Shown: positions 11,686 through 21,807 of the stretch, piece after piece
How the letters are laid out: the number at the start of each line of letters is the position of its first letter
Numbering within the stretch: the stretch's first letter is position 1
Assembly (NCBI GenBank): GCA_037953625.1
Contig: CM075652.1
Coordinates: 31,986,501-32,050,500, forward strand
Direction: 5' to 3'
DNA from: Crotalaria pallida
Lineage: Eukaryota > Streptophyta > Magnoliopsida > Fabales > Fabaceae
Length of the DNA: 64,000 bases
Program-made: the position numbers and the translations under genes
The notes under the pieces: model-generated
Told to the model about the DNA's origin: nothing
What the model saw: the letters and a program-made list of their open reading frames with translations, nothing else
Databases searched by the model: none

Positions 11686-12540
11686 ATGATGCTTGCACTT
11701 CTCACAATAAGGAGCATTATTGTAAGAGTTGTTTCGGTCACCAGACATCTTGCCCTTTCCTCGATTCTTATGGGAATAAGGACCTTTGTGACGGTGATCT
11801 TTCCCTTTCCGCCTCTGTGGTCCATATCCCTGATGTTCCTTCTTTCCTCCCACAATCTGAACTGTCTCCGCCTTCTTATCATCCTCATACATTCTACACA
11901 TATCAACCAGCATGGGAAAACTTTGAATCTTTTGATAACTGAACACTGACTTTAGTTCAGGTCTCAGTCCTCCTTCAAACTTAATACACTTACTCCTTTC
12001 ATCAGGATTCATATGATAATAAGGAGAGTATTTCATCAATTCCTCAAATTTCGCAGCATATTCACCCACACTCATGCTGCCTTGTTTGAGTTGTAGAAAC
12101 TCCACCTCTTTCTTCCTCCTCAGATCATCAGGAAAATACTTCTTTAGAAATTCCTCCATGAATACTTCCCAAGTTACCTCTCTTCCTTCATGAGCCAGTA
12201 ACTGAGCAGTATGATTCCACCAATGTTCCGCTTCGCCTTCCAGCATGAAAACAGCATCAACTATTTTCTGCGCATCGGAGCATTCCAAAGTTCTAAAGAT
12301 CTTGTCCATTTCCAAGATCCACTTATTAGCTTCTTCAGGCTTAAACCCACCAGCAAACTTCGAGGGATTGTAGCTCCTGAAATCCGACAAAGTTTTGGCC
12401 TCTGTACCTGCTACACCCACTGGAGGTGGATTAACTGGTCGAGGTTGATGTTGCCGATGCTGATTCTGCTGCATATTTTCCAATACCGCAGTAATCCTTT
12501 CCAACATTTCGTTGGTATGGTTTCTATAACGTGATGCCAT
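11686..12540 (-). pseudogene. gag (N-terminal and capsid part) of element A, interrupted
   Basis: Starts at ATG 12540-12538 (MASRYRNH). It has a Gln/His/Pro-rich N-terminus, then a plant Ty3 retrotransposon gag domain (KFAGGFKPEEANKW, then EAEHWW, FLKKYFPDD, SVGEYAAKFEEL, KCIKFEGGL), a basic tail and the first zinc-knuckle half (CEKCKHH). Gag forms the particle that packages element RNA in the cytoplasm. The frame is cut by the Athila insertion at 11685/11686 and continues at 1916 with the rest of the knuckle. The first knuckle is a C-x2-C-x3-H-x4-C variant; the second is canonical. The gag part itself has no stop codon, so the insertion is its only lesion here. Confidence 0.9.
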
Positions 12541-12731
12541 AGTGGACCTGCATTATGGACCTAGGTCGTTAAAGGTCTATCTAAACTACTGAAACCTATC
12601 TAATTCTATTCTAAACAAAGCATTAATAGAACTCAAGCTATATGGAATAAATCAAATAGCTAAGAAACTTTACCCAGCCGTAGCATCTTCTGGCAGATCA
12701 TGCTTGAGAGGATCAAGAATCAGGACCATTA

Positions 12732-12744
12732 TGCTCTAATACCA
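12732..12744 (-). promoter_or_regulatory. Primer-binding site of element A (tRNA-iMet type)
   Basis: Minus-strand TGGTATTAGAGCA differs by one base from the usual initiator-Met primer site TGGTATCAGAGCA. It lies six bases from the LTR end at 12751, where minus-strand DNA synthesis would begin. Confidence 0.85.
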
Positions 12745-13312
12745 TAAAAGTGTCACACTCTCTTTTCTATAATCAAAATATAGTCTTGAATTTGTAGTAA
12801 TATGGACTTGCGTTTAATGGAGAAGTTGGAGAAATAAAGAAAATACTTTTTACCATACATACTATAAAAGTAACTTTGATAGAGCTTAAGTTGGGTTTCC
12901 TTTACGACTATTAAAACTTCCCAACTCAGCAATAAAATCTTTCTTGTTAGAAAAAAATAGCATGATTATCAGAGTAAGCAGAATTTGAATAAAATAGTGA
13001 CCTTGATTTTATAATTCATATACCAAGTCATATATATAAAGATATATATATATATATCCATACCATAATATAACATAAAAGTACAAACGTATACCAAGGT
13101 CAAAGTCGAGGTAGCAGAAGTTTATAAAATACAAGTCCATGATAAAATACTAAAAGAAAAGACCGCCTCACTGAGATCTCTCAAAAATATATACAATATA
13201 ATAACATAGCAAAATATGAAATCCCAGCAGTGGCTGACGATCCTCCTCCATAGCATAAGTCTCCAGAATCTCCAGCAGCTGCTCCACATGTCCCACATCC
13301 TGATCATCTATA

Positions 13313-13798
13313 CTATGCATCACCCGGTGGATCCCCAACTCCCCACTGACTCCCAGTGGAGTGCTCGACTGGCTCGCCCTCACTCTCAGCCTCCTCAGGG
13401 TCCTCCTCTATCTCGTCCGACTGAGTGGGTGCCCTACCACTGGGCACTGGGTCAGCTGAAGGAGTCCCATGAACCGGACTCATCGGACTAGGCACAGGAG
13501 TATCCTCACGAATCACTCGGGAAGCAGAGGGATGAGATCTAGTAGCAGCTCTAAAACAGAAAGTATGAAATCGACGAGCTGGTCGAGTCGGGGGTGGTCC
13601 ATGATAAGCATAAAAAGGGGGTACATGCAAGGTATAGATAATAGGGATGCGAAACCTACGAGGATGGACACGAGCCAGAGGGTTAGGGTGATAGAGAGTC
13701 ACCTCTACCTCCCCCTCATAAGTGGCTCTATGGTCCTCGTAGTACCACACTCTAGTAAGGAGTGGGCGCAACTCGATGCAAGCTAGATAGTGAGCCAT
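13313..13798 (-). CDS. LTR-encoded ORF with acidic C-terminus (family A), function unknown
   Basis: An open frame of about 161 codons in the sense orientation of the LTR. ATG at 13798-13796 lies three bases after a predicted splice acceptor (TTGTAG/GTG ATG), and the stop is TAG at 13315-13313. The protein begins MAHYLACIEL, has a basic, aromatic middle (RVHPRRFRIP) and a Pro/Ser- and Glu-rich end (EIEEDPEEAESEGEP). No signal peptide or catalytic motif is seen. I do not recognise the family. The LTR of element D has an ORF at the same place, also starting MA directly after an AG, with a patchy Y/W-E-G and R-F/V-R-I match and a Glu/Asp/Pro repeat end. It could be a real accessory product, an exon of a longer spliced leader ORF, or chance. 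Confidence 0.35.
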   Translation of the reverse strand: MAHYLACIELRPLLTRVWYYEDHRATYEGEVEVTLYHPNPLARVHPRRFRIPIIYTLHVPPFYAYHGPPPTRPARRFHTFCFRAATRSHPSASRVIREDTPVPSPMSPVHGTPSADPVPSGRAPTQSDEIEEDPEEAESEGEPVEHSTGSQWGVGDPPGDA

Positions 13799-13801
13799 CA
13801 C

Positions 13802-15053
13802 CTACAATGGGCATAAGGGGTAAGCAATATAATTCACATAATCGAATAAGTATAACTAAAGCAAGTAACATCCACAAGTACCAAGTAGTCATGTGCGTAA
13901 ACAAATGAGCAAGCATGGTTCATTGATAAATAAAATCCCATCATTTATGTGTCATGATGCATGCTTCCCATTTCCATTATTTATTGAACGTTCAATCCAT
14001 CAATTTGTATACATGTCCACCATGTATTGTGAAACTGCTCGGACAGTGTGCACATAACGTCACCAAGACGTAACAGCATCCCACAATGCTGCCCACATTA
14101 CCAAAATGTGTCATCGAGCCAGTTACCACCGAATTAATTATCCACTTCCTTTTTCCATGTATGAATGCACATAAATTTGTCCATTAAGATTAACCATCAA
14201 TCTTATTATGTGCAATCAATAATATTTCATCAGTGTATTTAATGTTGTTCTTAATCATCCCATTCTTTTTATTGGAACATGATATTTTCCCCCTGAGCAT
14301 AGTTGATTCAAATGGAAATGACTTAGGTATGTTTAAAAGGAGTATTTTTCTGTCCTTGGACAAAAGATTAGAGTGGAATTTTCTTAAACTCGAGTGAATC
14401 ATACTTTTCATAAAAGTACTCGAGTAATTCATGAATACCCGAGTGTTCTTCATTTTCCAGAAATTCATTTTTCAGGTTTTACCAAAATACTCGAGTGTTC
14501 TTCATGTTTACTCGAGTGTTCCTCAGATTTTATCAAAATACTCGAGTTTTATTCATGAGTACTCAAGTGTTCTTCATTTTCCAGAAATTCATGTTTCAGA
14601 ATTGGTCAAAATACTCGAGTATTGACCCCCAATACTCGAGTGTTTTCAGACAAATAACAGTGTAAACTGCATTTTAACATACCATTTCCAATTCTAGTCA
14701 ATTCCAGTTAAAACCAATGATCAACAGAGCTCACATTATACATATTAAACATGTTCCAATACAGAATTAACAACATATTACACTGAATCAAACAATGGCA
14801 TCAATTATGCATAAAGTCCACTTTTCCAACAACTCAACATACCAAATCCAATTCTAGGCACATTTAGCAGGAAAACAACTTTGGTACAGCTTGCATGCAA
14901 CATAAGAAACTTGTCCAAAACAACATTTGAACCCAGAGAGGCCTCCAAGCCTTGATCCTATTTCAAACTATGCCCATAGAGTCTCTTGTCGACTCTCAAC
15001 CTAAATTCAATTGATTTAAACTTATTCTAGCGAATTAATAGCTTCACCCTTAC
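13802..15053 (-). other. Putative LTR leader intron, family A (1252 nt)
   Basis: Sense-strand donor CTAGAG/GTAAGGG at 15054/15053. The acceptor CCATTGTAG/GTGATGG is at 13802/13801 and is preceded by a branch-point-like GCTTACCCC. Donor and acceptor contexts match those of family B. The long ORF 13798-13313 begins just after the acceptor. No transcript evidence is available. Confidence 0.45.
14389..14640 (-). repeat. Array of CTCGAG palindromes in LTR A
   Basis: CTCGAG or one-base variants start at 14389, 14419, 14438 (CCCGAG), 14490, 14511, 14541, 14562 (CTCAAG), 14614 and 14635. The steps are 30, 19, 52, 21, 30, 21, 52 and 21 bp, all close to multiples of the 10.5-bp DNA turn. Longer units such as GTGTTCTTCATTTTCCAG repeat around them. 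Confidence 0.8.
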
Positions 15054-15549
15054 CTCTAGGCCGTGAATCAACACAGAAATTGCAGAGAAATTGGCCAGAA
15101 CACTCTAACCCCCAAAATCCTTTGCATGCAGCAACATGTGAACAGAGCACCAAAACCAGAGAATTTGACATGCAAGATTGTTGTAAAAATTAGGGAAAGA
15201 GGTTAGAAATTATTTTCTGCAACATAAACTAAAGGTAGGAACGAATTTGAGGTTCATAGGGTTTACATGCTTACCAGAATCAGAGCTTAAAGTAAGCTCC
15301 AGAACTCAGAAACTTGGTTTGACAGCAAAACTCCCTCCCCTTTCGAGCTTCGATTCTCCTTCAATACAGCACCTCAACCCACGAATCTTATATCTTTGTA
15401 AAGCTCGAAACGTGAGCTTCACAATGGTGTATTACTCTCAACCTAACACTCCAAATCGAACGAGAACGAAGGAGATGAAATCAAGAACCCTAAACTTCGA
15501 ATTCTTGAAGCAATTCGACCAAAATGGGAAAATCTCGTCAACAATCGGT

Positions 15550-15715
15550 TTTTATACACGAATTGGACTTCCATGCAAGTCGCCACGACATCCAGGAGGC
15601 TCAAATGAGTGGGCTTCATGTCAACGAAAGAGATTCATCGTGTGTTGACTCATCAAACGCACTAACGAGTTCACCACTGACCAGAATACTCGAGTGTTTT
15701 CTGGAATACTCGAGT
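15550..15715 (-). promoter_or_regulatory. U3 promoter of LTR A: TATA box with an upstream pair of ACTCGAGT palindromes
   Basis: A sense-strand TATAAAA lies at 15556-15550. The palindrome ACTCGAGT occurs at 15688-15695 and 15708-15715, exactly 20 bp start to start and about 135-160 bp upstream of the TATA. LTR B has the same arrangement with AACCGGTT. The TATA call is by motif and position; the palindromes as binding sites are inference. Confidence 0.55.
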
Positions 15716-16001
15716 GTTTTGGCCAATTTTTCAAAAATATTTATTTTAATGCTCTTCCCTCCAAAATCTTCCTAATATTGCTTCTAGGTCCTAATTTAGG
15801 GACTAATATGCAAAAACATTATTTTTACATATTATATTCTGTCAAAATATTTTTCCGCCTAACACAGGCACAAATACCAATACATAATTAATCTAAATTA
15901 ATTATGAAATATATAATTATGATTAAGGAAAATAATTATGAAATAACCTTTCATAATCAAAATTTTCATTACATCAGGGGATGAAAATTTGGGATGTTAC
16001 A

Positions 16002-16278
16002 CATGACTTTGGGAGGGGGAAATCCTAAGTGTCCCTACAGCCACCAACTGGGCTGTCTTACGTGGACTAAATAAATTCTTTTATTCCCTTTATAAAAATC
16101 AGGATGTTACATTCATAAAAATCAGGGTGTTAGATAAGATATCTCTATCCGAATTGGATAAAACATGTTTCATTTTACTTTTAGAGCTTAAGATAAAAAT
16201 AAAAATTAGTTCAGTATTATAAGAAATAATACATTTAATAAAAAAAACACGTCTAATTTAGGAAATTTATCTACACCG
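16002..16278. other. Spacer between element A and the LINE, no gene
   Basis: AT-rich. It holds two short GGATGTTACA/GGGTGTTAGA fragments with ATAAAAATCAGG repeats (16083-16135), which look like relics of LTR ends. Nothing else is seen. Confidence 0.5.
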
Positions 16279-16324
16279 TTAAGACTGAAATTACAACAAC
16301 AACAACAACTAAGCCTTCGTCCCA

Positions 16325-19300
16325 CTAGGTGGGGTCGGCTACATGGATCAAACGACGCCATAAAGGCCTATCATAAATCATGTCTTTTGATAAGGCATTG
16401 ATTGCCAAATCCTTCTCAATTGTTTCGCCTATAGTTTTTCTAGGTCTTCCTCTTCCTCTAGCCCTTGTAGTACCCTCCATTTGGTCTACCCTCCTAACCG
16501 GGGCTTCCACCGGTCTCCTCCACACATGCCCAAACCACCTAAGATGAGATTCAACCATTTTTTCAACAGTAGGAGCAACCCCAACTTTTTCTCGAATATA
16601 CTCATTTCTAATCCGATCTTGTCTGGTATGCCCACTCATCCACCGCAACATCCTCATCTCTGCAACATGAAGTTTATTCTCTTGTGTGCCCTTTGCCGCC
16701 CAACACTCTGTCCCATATAACATCGTTGGTCTTACAGCAGTGCGGTAGAACCTTCCTTTAAGTTTAAGTGGTACCTTCTTATCACATAACACGCCTGAGG
16801 CACTCCTTCATTTCATCCACCCTGCTTGAATCCTATGATTTACATCCCCTTCTATTTCTGCATCCTGCTGTAAGATAGAACCAAGATACTTAAACTTCGG
16901 GACTTGTGCTAAGACATGCTCTCCAACCTTCACCTCCCGAGTAAGGCCCACGTGCCTCTTGCTAAAATTACACTCCATATACTCTGTCTTGCTTCGACTT
17001 ATCCGGAATCCAGACCCTTCTAAAGCTTGTCTCCACATTTCAATCTTCCCATTTATTTCCTCTCTAGTATCCCCAATAAGCACAATATCATCCGCAAAGA
17101 GCATGCATTTGGGCATTGGTTCTTGGACATGTTCCGTAAGCACATCCAAGACAAATGTAAAGAGGTAGGGGCTCAAACTTGACCCTTGGTGTAGACCTAT
17201 CGAGATGGGAAAATCCTCTGAAATCCCACTTTGTGTCCTCACGCTCGTCTTGACCCCGTCATACATATCCTTAATGGCTCTAATATAGGCAACACGCACC
17301 CCTTTCTTCTCGAGAGCCCTCCATAGTACCTCTCTAGGCACTCTATCATAAGCTTTCTCCAGATCAATAAAAACCATATGCAGATCCTTTTGTTGCCTCC
17401 GGTATTCCTCCATCAACCGGCGCAGTAAGTATATTGCCTCCATAGTTGATCTCCCCGGCATGAAGCCAAATTGATTCTCAGTAACATGAGTCTCCTGTCT
17501 CAATCTTCGCTCTATCACCCTTTCCCAAAGTTTCATGGTATGACTCATAAGCTTAATCCCTCTATAATTCGCACAATCCTGTATGTCACCTTTATTCTTG
17601 TAGATAGGGATTAAAGTGCTCCTCCTCCACTTGTCCGGCATCTTCTTGGATCTTAAGATCTCATTAAACAACTTGGTGAGCCAACTGATGCCCCTCTCTC
17701 CCAAGGTTTTCCATACCTCAATGGGGATACTATCCGGACCAACCGCTTTACCATTATCCATCCTTCTCAATGCCTCTTTTACCTCAGTCTCCCTAATTCT
17801 ACGGTAAAAGGTATGATTTTGGTCCCCTTCTCTAGTGGCTATCTGATCATGATGTGAACTTTCATGACCTTCATTGAAAAGGTTGTGAAAGTAACTCTTC
17901 CATCTTTCTTTTACATCCAAATCTGCGACCAAGACTTTGCCATCTCCATCCTTAATGCACCTCACTTGATCTAGGTCTCTCGTCCTCCTTTCCCTAAGTT
18001 TAGCAATCCTATAAATACTTCTTTCCCCTTCCTTAGTGCCAAGAGATTGGTATAGCCCATCAAACGCTCTACCTCTTGCTTCGCTCACCGCTTTCTTGGT
18101 CTCTTGCCTAGCTGCTTTATATTTATCCCAACTCTCTGCATTTCTATTCAAGGACCAAGTTTTGAAGCATTCCTTTTTCTCCTTTACCTTATCTTGCACC
18201 CTTGCATCCCACCACCATGATTCCTTGCCCTTTGGTCCATAACCTCTTGATTCACCGAGTGTCTCCTTTGCAATCTTCCTAATCCCTTTGGCCATAACCT
18301 CCCACATTTCATTTGCGCTTCCTTCTCCATTCCAACGTCCTTCCTCTAAGACCCTTTGTTGGAATCGTTTTTCCCCCTTCAATTTCCACCACCTAATTCT
18401 TGGAACCTTTTCTTGTATTTTTCTTTCCATCCTTCTCTTAACCCTTACATCCATAACCAAGACTCGGTGTTGGGTAGTCAAGCTCTCTCCAGGTATAACT
18501 TTGCAATCCATGCAAAGCTTTCTGTCTGGTTTCCTCATAAGGAAGAAATCAATTTGAGAGCGCGTTGACCCACTCCTATATGTGATAAGGTGTTCCTCCC
18601 GCTTTTTAAAACAAGTATTGGCTATTGTTAGATCGAAAGCTGAGGAGAAATCGAGAATGGTTTTACCTTCCCCATTTGCTATCCCTATGCCATGGCCTCC
18701 ATGGAGTCCTTCAAATCCACAAGGGTCACTTCCCACATGGCCATTGAGATCTCCCCCTAAGAAGATCTTTTCTCCCATAGGTATTCCTTGGATTACCTCT
18801 TCCAGCTCCTCCCGAAATTGCACCTTAAGATGATCTTCCAACCCTGTCTGAGGTGCATAAGCACTAATCACGTTGAAAGTATCTCTTCCAGCTACCAACT
18901 TAAGAGCTATGATCCTATCCCCAACTCGCTTCACCTCCACCACATCCTTCTTCCACACCTTATCCACTATGATGCCCATCCCATTTCTCGCTCTAATCTT
19001 ACCGGTGTACCAAAGCTTGAAACCCGAAGAGTCTAATTCCTTTGCTTTTTCCCCAACCCACTTGGTTTCTTGTAGGCACATAAAATTGATCCTTCTCCTA
19101 ATCATGGTGTCCACTACTTCCATTGATTTACCGGTAAGTGTGCCTATATTCCATGTTCCAAACCGAATCCTAGTGTCGTGAACTAACTTCTTTACCCGCA
19201 CCCGTTCACCAAAATGCGGGAACCCTTGCTTATTTTTCACTGCATCCAGGCGGCGATGCAGCGGCCCTTGCTCATTTGACAATGTACTCGAGCCATACAT

Positions 19301-19354
19301 CGCGTTGCTTCCGGGCAACGACCTAGCATTAACCTTATAACATCGTTGATCCAT
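16325..19354 (-). pseudogene. RTE endonuclease-reverse transcriptase with a single nonsense codon
   Basis: ATG at 19354. An EEP-type endonuclease (TWNIGTLTGKS near residue 65, QETKW, SAYAPQTG, GGDLNGHVG) would nick target DNA. A basic linker follows, then a non-LTR RT with PIYKNKGD, NYRGIKLM, FGFMPGRST, FIDLEKAYDRVPR, GLHQGSSLSPYLF and the catalytic FADD near residue 753, then the YLGSIL thumb. At 16808-16810 a TGA stands where relatives have Trp (TGG), and the same frame continues for about 160 more codons through the MLRWMSGH C-terminal segment to 16325. One G-to-A change therefore appears to be the only lesion in about 1010 codons. Confidence 0.9.
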
Positions 19355-19432
19355 ATCATAGATTCAACAAAATTTTACGTTGGCTGTCGAGGCCTAACAC
19401 AACCTTCACCTTTTATCCGGGCTTAGGACCGG

Positions 19433-19495
19433 CTATGCAGCATACACCGCATAGGCAGGGGATTCCACCTATGCAGCATACACCACATAGGCAGG
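19433..19495. repeat. Two tandem 36-bp units at the 5' end of the LINE
   Basis: CTATGCAGCATACACC followed by G/A and CATAGGCAGG occurs at 19433 and again at 19469, just inside the TSD at the 5' end of the LINE. Confidence 0.75.
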
Positions 19496-19680
19496 TTTTT
19501 AAGACTGAAATTAAAAATAAAAAAAAGAAAAAGAAAAATTAAAACAACACAAAGAAGGGGATTTTTTTTATAAATAAACTTAAAACAACACAATATATAT
19601 TGTGAATAGGTTGTAACGATAAAAAAAAATAATAAATTGTGAAAAGGACACAGAAGAGAAATGAAAAGGTTCCAACAACG

Positions 19681-19799
19681 ATTTTTTTTTTTTTTTTTTT
19701 TGATAAACACCGGGGGCGACAGCCCAAAAAAGGAAATTAAACAAAAATAAGTCTAGGGGAAGAACCCCTCATAACATCAAACAGCAACAAGGCTGACAC
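19681..19799 (-). mobile_element. Short retroposon tail (5'-truncated LINE or SINE) with TSD
   Basis: About 20 T (an A tail on the minus strand) followed by about 95 bp (GATAAACACCGGGGGCGACA onwards). It is flanked by TTCCAACAACGATTTTT (from 19670) and TTCCAATAACGATTTTT (from 19800), which differ at one base. The GGGCTGTCGCCCCCGGTG end before the tail resembles plant L1 3' ends; family not certain. Confidence 0.7.
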
Positions 19800-19816
19800 T
19801 TCCAATAACGATTTTT

Positions 19817-20865
19817 GATCTAATGTCTTTCTCAACCGCATCCTCATCTCCGATCTCTCTATCTAGTATCTACGAATAGAATTAGTCGGTCCCATGTCTA
19901 TTGCAGGGGACCTTGCCAAATTCAGTAGTTTTACATGTCCATTATAATATATAGAAAGGAAAACCCAATTCAACTATTCTAGCTTACGTGGACTATATTG
20001 TCTTACTCTATTTTACTGTCTATAGTGATTCTGAACTTGAATCATGAATCATCATCTAAGATTTCTCTCTTATCGTCATAGAATATTCTTCCACCACTTC
20101 ATCCTCTCATTCCCAAACTGAGCCGCAACCTTAGATACCTAGCTTGTCCCAAATTCATGGGCCTACCATGATTTGGACTGGTTGAATAATACGTCATCCC
20201 TTATTGAATTATGGACTTGGTTCAGGCAGCCAATTCAAGTTTTATCAATTATTGCCCCCCAAGTTGCACGTCAACTTGTTCATTATCTTTTCATTATCTT
20301 ATTCAGTTGGGAGTTATGTAATTCAACCATAACCGAAAAAATACCCCCAATAATTCAGCCAAACAGAAAAAGATATATGCCCCCAATAATTGGAGTGAAT
20401 TGGAACCATGTTAATCTATTGTCGAGTATTTAATGTTTGTCAGGTACGTAAAACATTAGTACTTTATTTGTGAAAGTCAAAATTTATTTTGGATAATCTT
20501 TATACCTCGTAATAAATTAATATCTAATAATAATTCAATAGTAAGATGGAATAAGTTAGATTGGCTAATGCGAACTTATGGATTGGCTCATTTATTAAAA
20601 AAAAAATCAGGTTTAAGCTTTTTAAAAAGCATGTATCTTTGAATAGGCAGGACTCAATCTATATAAAAAGCTTTATGAAAGACGTGTTAGGCTCATTTGA
20701 TCGACCTATTTAACATTAAAAATATTTTATATATTATATTTTATTAATGGTTTAAAGTAGAAATAAAAATTTAACATATATTTATGTTAACATTGTTAAA
20801 AATGAAAATATAATTTTTTATGGTTTTATTTTTGTTACTATATGGGATGGGCCAGACCCTGGGCC
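19817..20865. other. Unassigned AT-rich DNA, no gene seen
   Basis: About 1 kb with only short ORFs and no recognisable motif or RNA gene. It is the target side of element B (TSD copy AAGCT at 20866-20870). The 155 bp at 19514-19669 is likewise A-rich with nothing recognisable. Confidence 0.5.
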
Positions 20866-21139
20866 AAGCTTGTAACACCCCTAATTTTCGTCTCCCAAAT
20901 AACCAAGAAATTGATTATAACAATTATTTTATAATTGATTTATATTAGTTTTGAAGGTTTTAGTTTTTGTACATTATGTGTTTTGATATAAAAATATGAG
21001 ATATATTTTTATATGGTTATTTTGTACAAAAATGTGAATATTGTAAATTAGCCCTTGGGTTGGGACCTAATTGCAATATTAAAAAGGTTTTTGAAGAAAG
21101 ATTAATTAAATTATTAATTTTTTAATTTTATCAGTATGT

Positions 21140-21307
21140 AACCGGTTAGAAGGGCTGTGTAACCGGTTAAACGATGAACTCAGAAAACTGGGTTAGTGCG
21201 TTTGATGAGTAATCACGCGTTTTAACCCAGAAATTGCCACGATTCCTTCCTTCCTTGAGTGGAGATAGACGTGTCGCCTTGCATGTTACTCCAATTCGTC
21301 TATAAAA
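21140..21307 (+). promoter_or_regulatory. U3 promoter of LTR B: AACCGGTT pair and TATA box
   Basis: AACCGGTT at 21140-21147 and 21161-21168 (21 bp apart), TATAAAA at 21301-21307. The spacing from pair to TATA (about 135-160 bp) equals that in LTR A, and the bases between share GTTAGTGCGTTTGATGAGT. LTR2 repeats it at 28169/28190 and 28330. Confidence 0.55.
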
Positions 21308-21807
21308 GGCTGGATTGCTGAAGGATTTGGGGTTGGTTCTCTGAATTTAGGGTTGAAGCTCTGTTTAGGGTTTGTAAGTTCGTCTCTGAAATTCTCCTTC
21401 GTTTCTGAGAGTTAGAACATGAGTGATACACTGTTACAAAGCTCACATCAAGGGCTTTGTAGTGATATAAAGATTGTGAGTTGAGAGTCCCTGAATCAAG
21501 AGAACGAAGCTTGCCAAGTTGAGGTGTTGATGCTGTCAAACCTCAGCTTCTGGTTTCTGGAGCTGACTTTGAAGCTCGATTTTGGTAAGCACACGAACCC
21601 TTTTGGTTTCAAATCTATTCCTACCTTTAGTGCATGTTGCATAGATTGAGTGCTGATGGTTTTCCCCAATTTGTTTGTCCAATTCATGTGTCAAATCTTG
21701 TAGTTTTTGGACCCTGTCAAACCTATTGTGGACTGAAAATGGAGATTGTGGATTCTGGGGAGATCTGGCAAATTCCAGTGATTAGATTCATCAAGCACGA
21801 ACCTAAG

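Larger units (their letters stand above)
1..16001 (-). mobile_element. Ty3/Gypsy LTR retrotransposon family A (Tekay/Del-like), left end outside window, split by an Athila element
   Basis: Read on the minus strand the order is LTR (16001-12751), tRNA-iMet-type primer site, gag, then after a 9.8-kb insertion the Gag zinc knuckle, protease, RT and RNase H, which runs off the window at base 1. The integrase and second LTR are not seen. The reading frame of gag resumes exactly on the other side of the insertion once one copy of the 5-bp duplication is removed, so the two parts are one element. Three frameshifts in pol make it non-coding. Assignment to the Tekay/Del group rests on the long LTR opening TGTAACATCC, the iMet primer and RT/protease similarity; the diagnostic chromodomain lies outside the window. 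Five bases after the LTR (16002-16006, CATGA) would be one TSD copy. Confidence 0.85.
12751..16001 (-). repeat. 5' LTR of element A (3.25 kb)
   Basis: Bounded by TGTAACATCC at 16001 (sense start) and GTGTGACA at 12751 (sense end). The second LTR is outside the window, so the ends are inferred from TG...CA, the adjacent primer site and alignment with LTR B. In sense order it holds a CTCGAG pair (15715-15688), a TATAAAA (15556-15550), a GTAAGC donor (about 15273), a GTAAGG donor (15053), a CTCGAG array (14640-14389), an acceptor (13802) and an acidic ORF (13798-13313). Segments around 15660-15560 and 13810-13780 align by eye with family B. Confidence 0.8.
16294..19498 (-). mobile_element. RTE-clade LINE, apparently full length
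   Basis: Flanked by a perfect 15-bp duplication TTAAGACTGAAATTA (16279-16293 and 19499-19513). The 3' end (left) is a short TTG repeat (16294-16308 on the minus strand) after a CCCACTAGGTGGGGTCGGC segment, as in plant RTE 3' ends. It encodes one AP-endonuclease/RT protein. About 3.2 kb is the usual RTE size. Confidence 0.9.

Noticed and set aside
15247..15648. 133-codon plus-strand ORF in LTR A
   Set aside because: Antisense to the LTR; similar antisense ORFs occur in B (21300-21539) because the leader exons are homologous.
20173..20433. 86-codon ORF in unassigned DNA
   Set aside because: No domain, AT-rich composition, isolated; consistent with chance.
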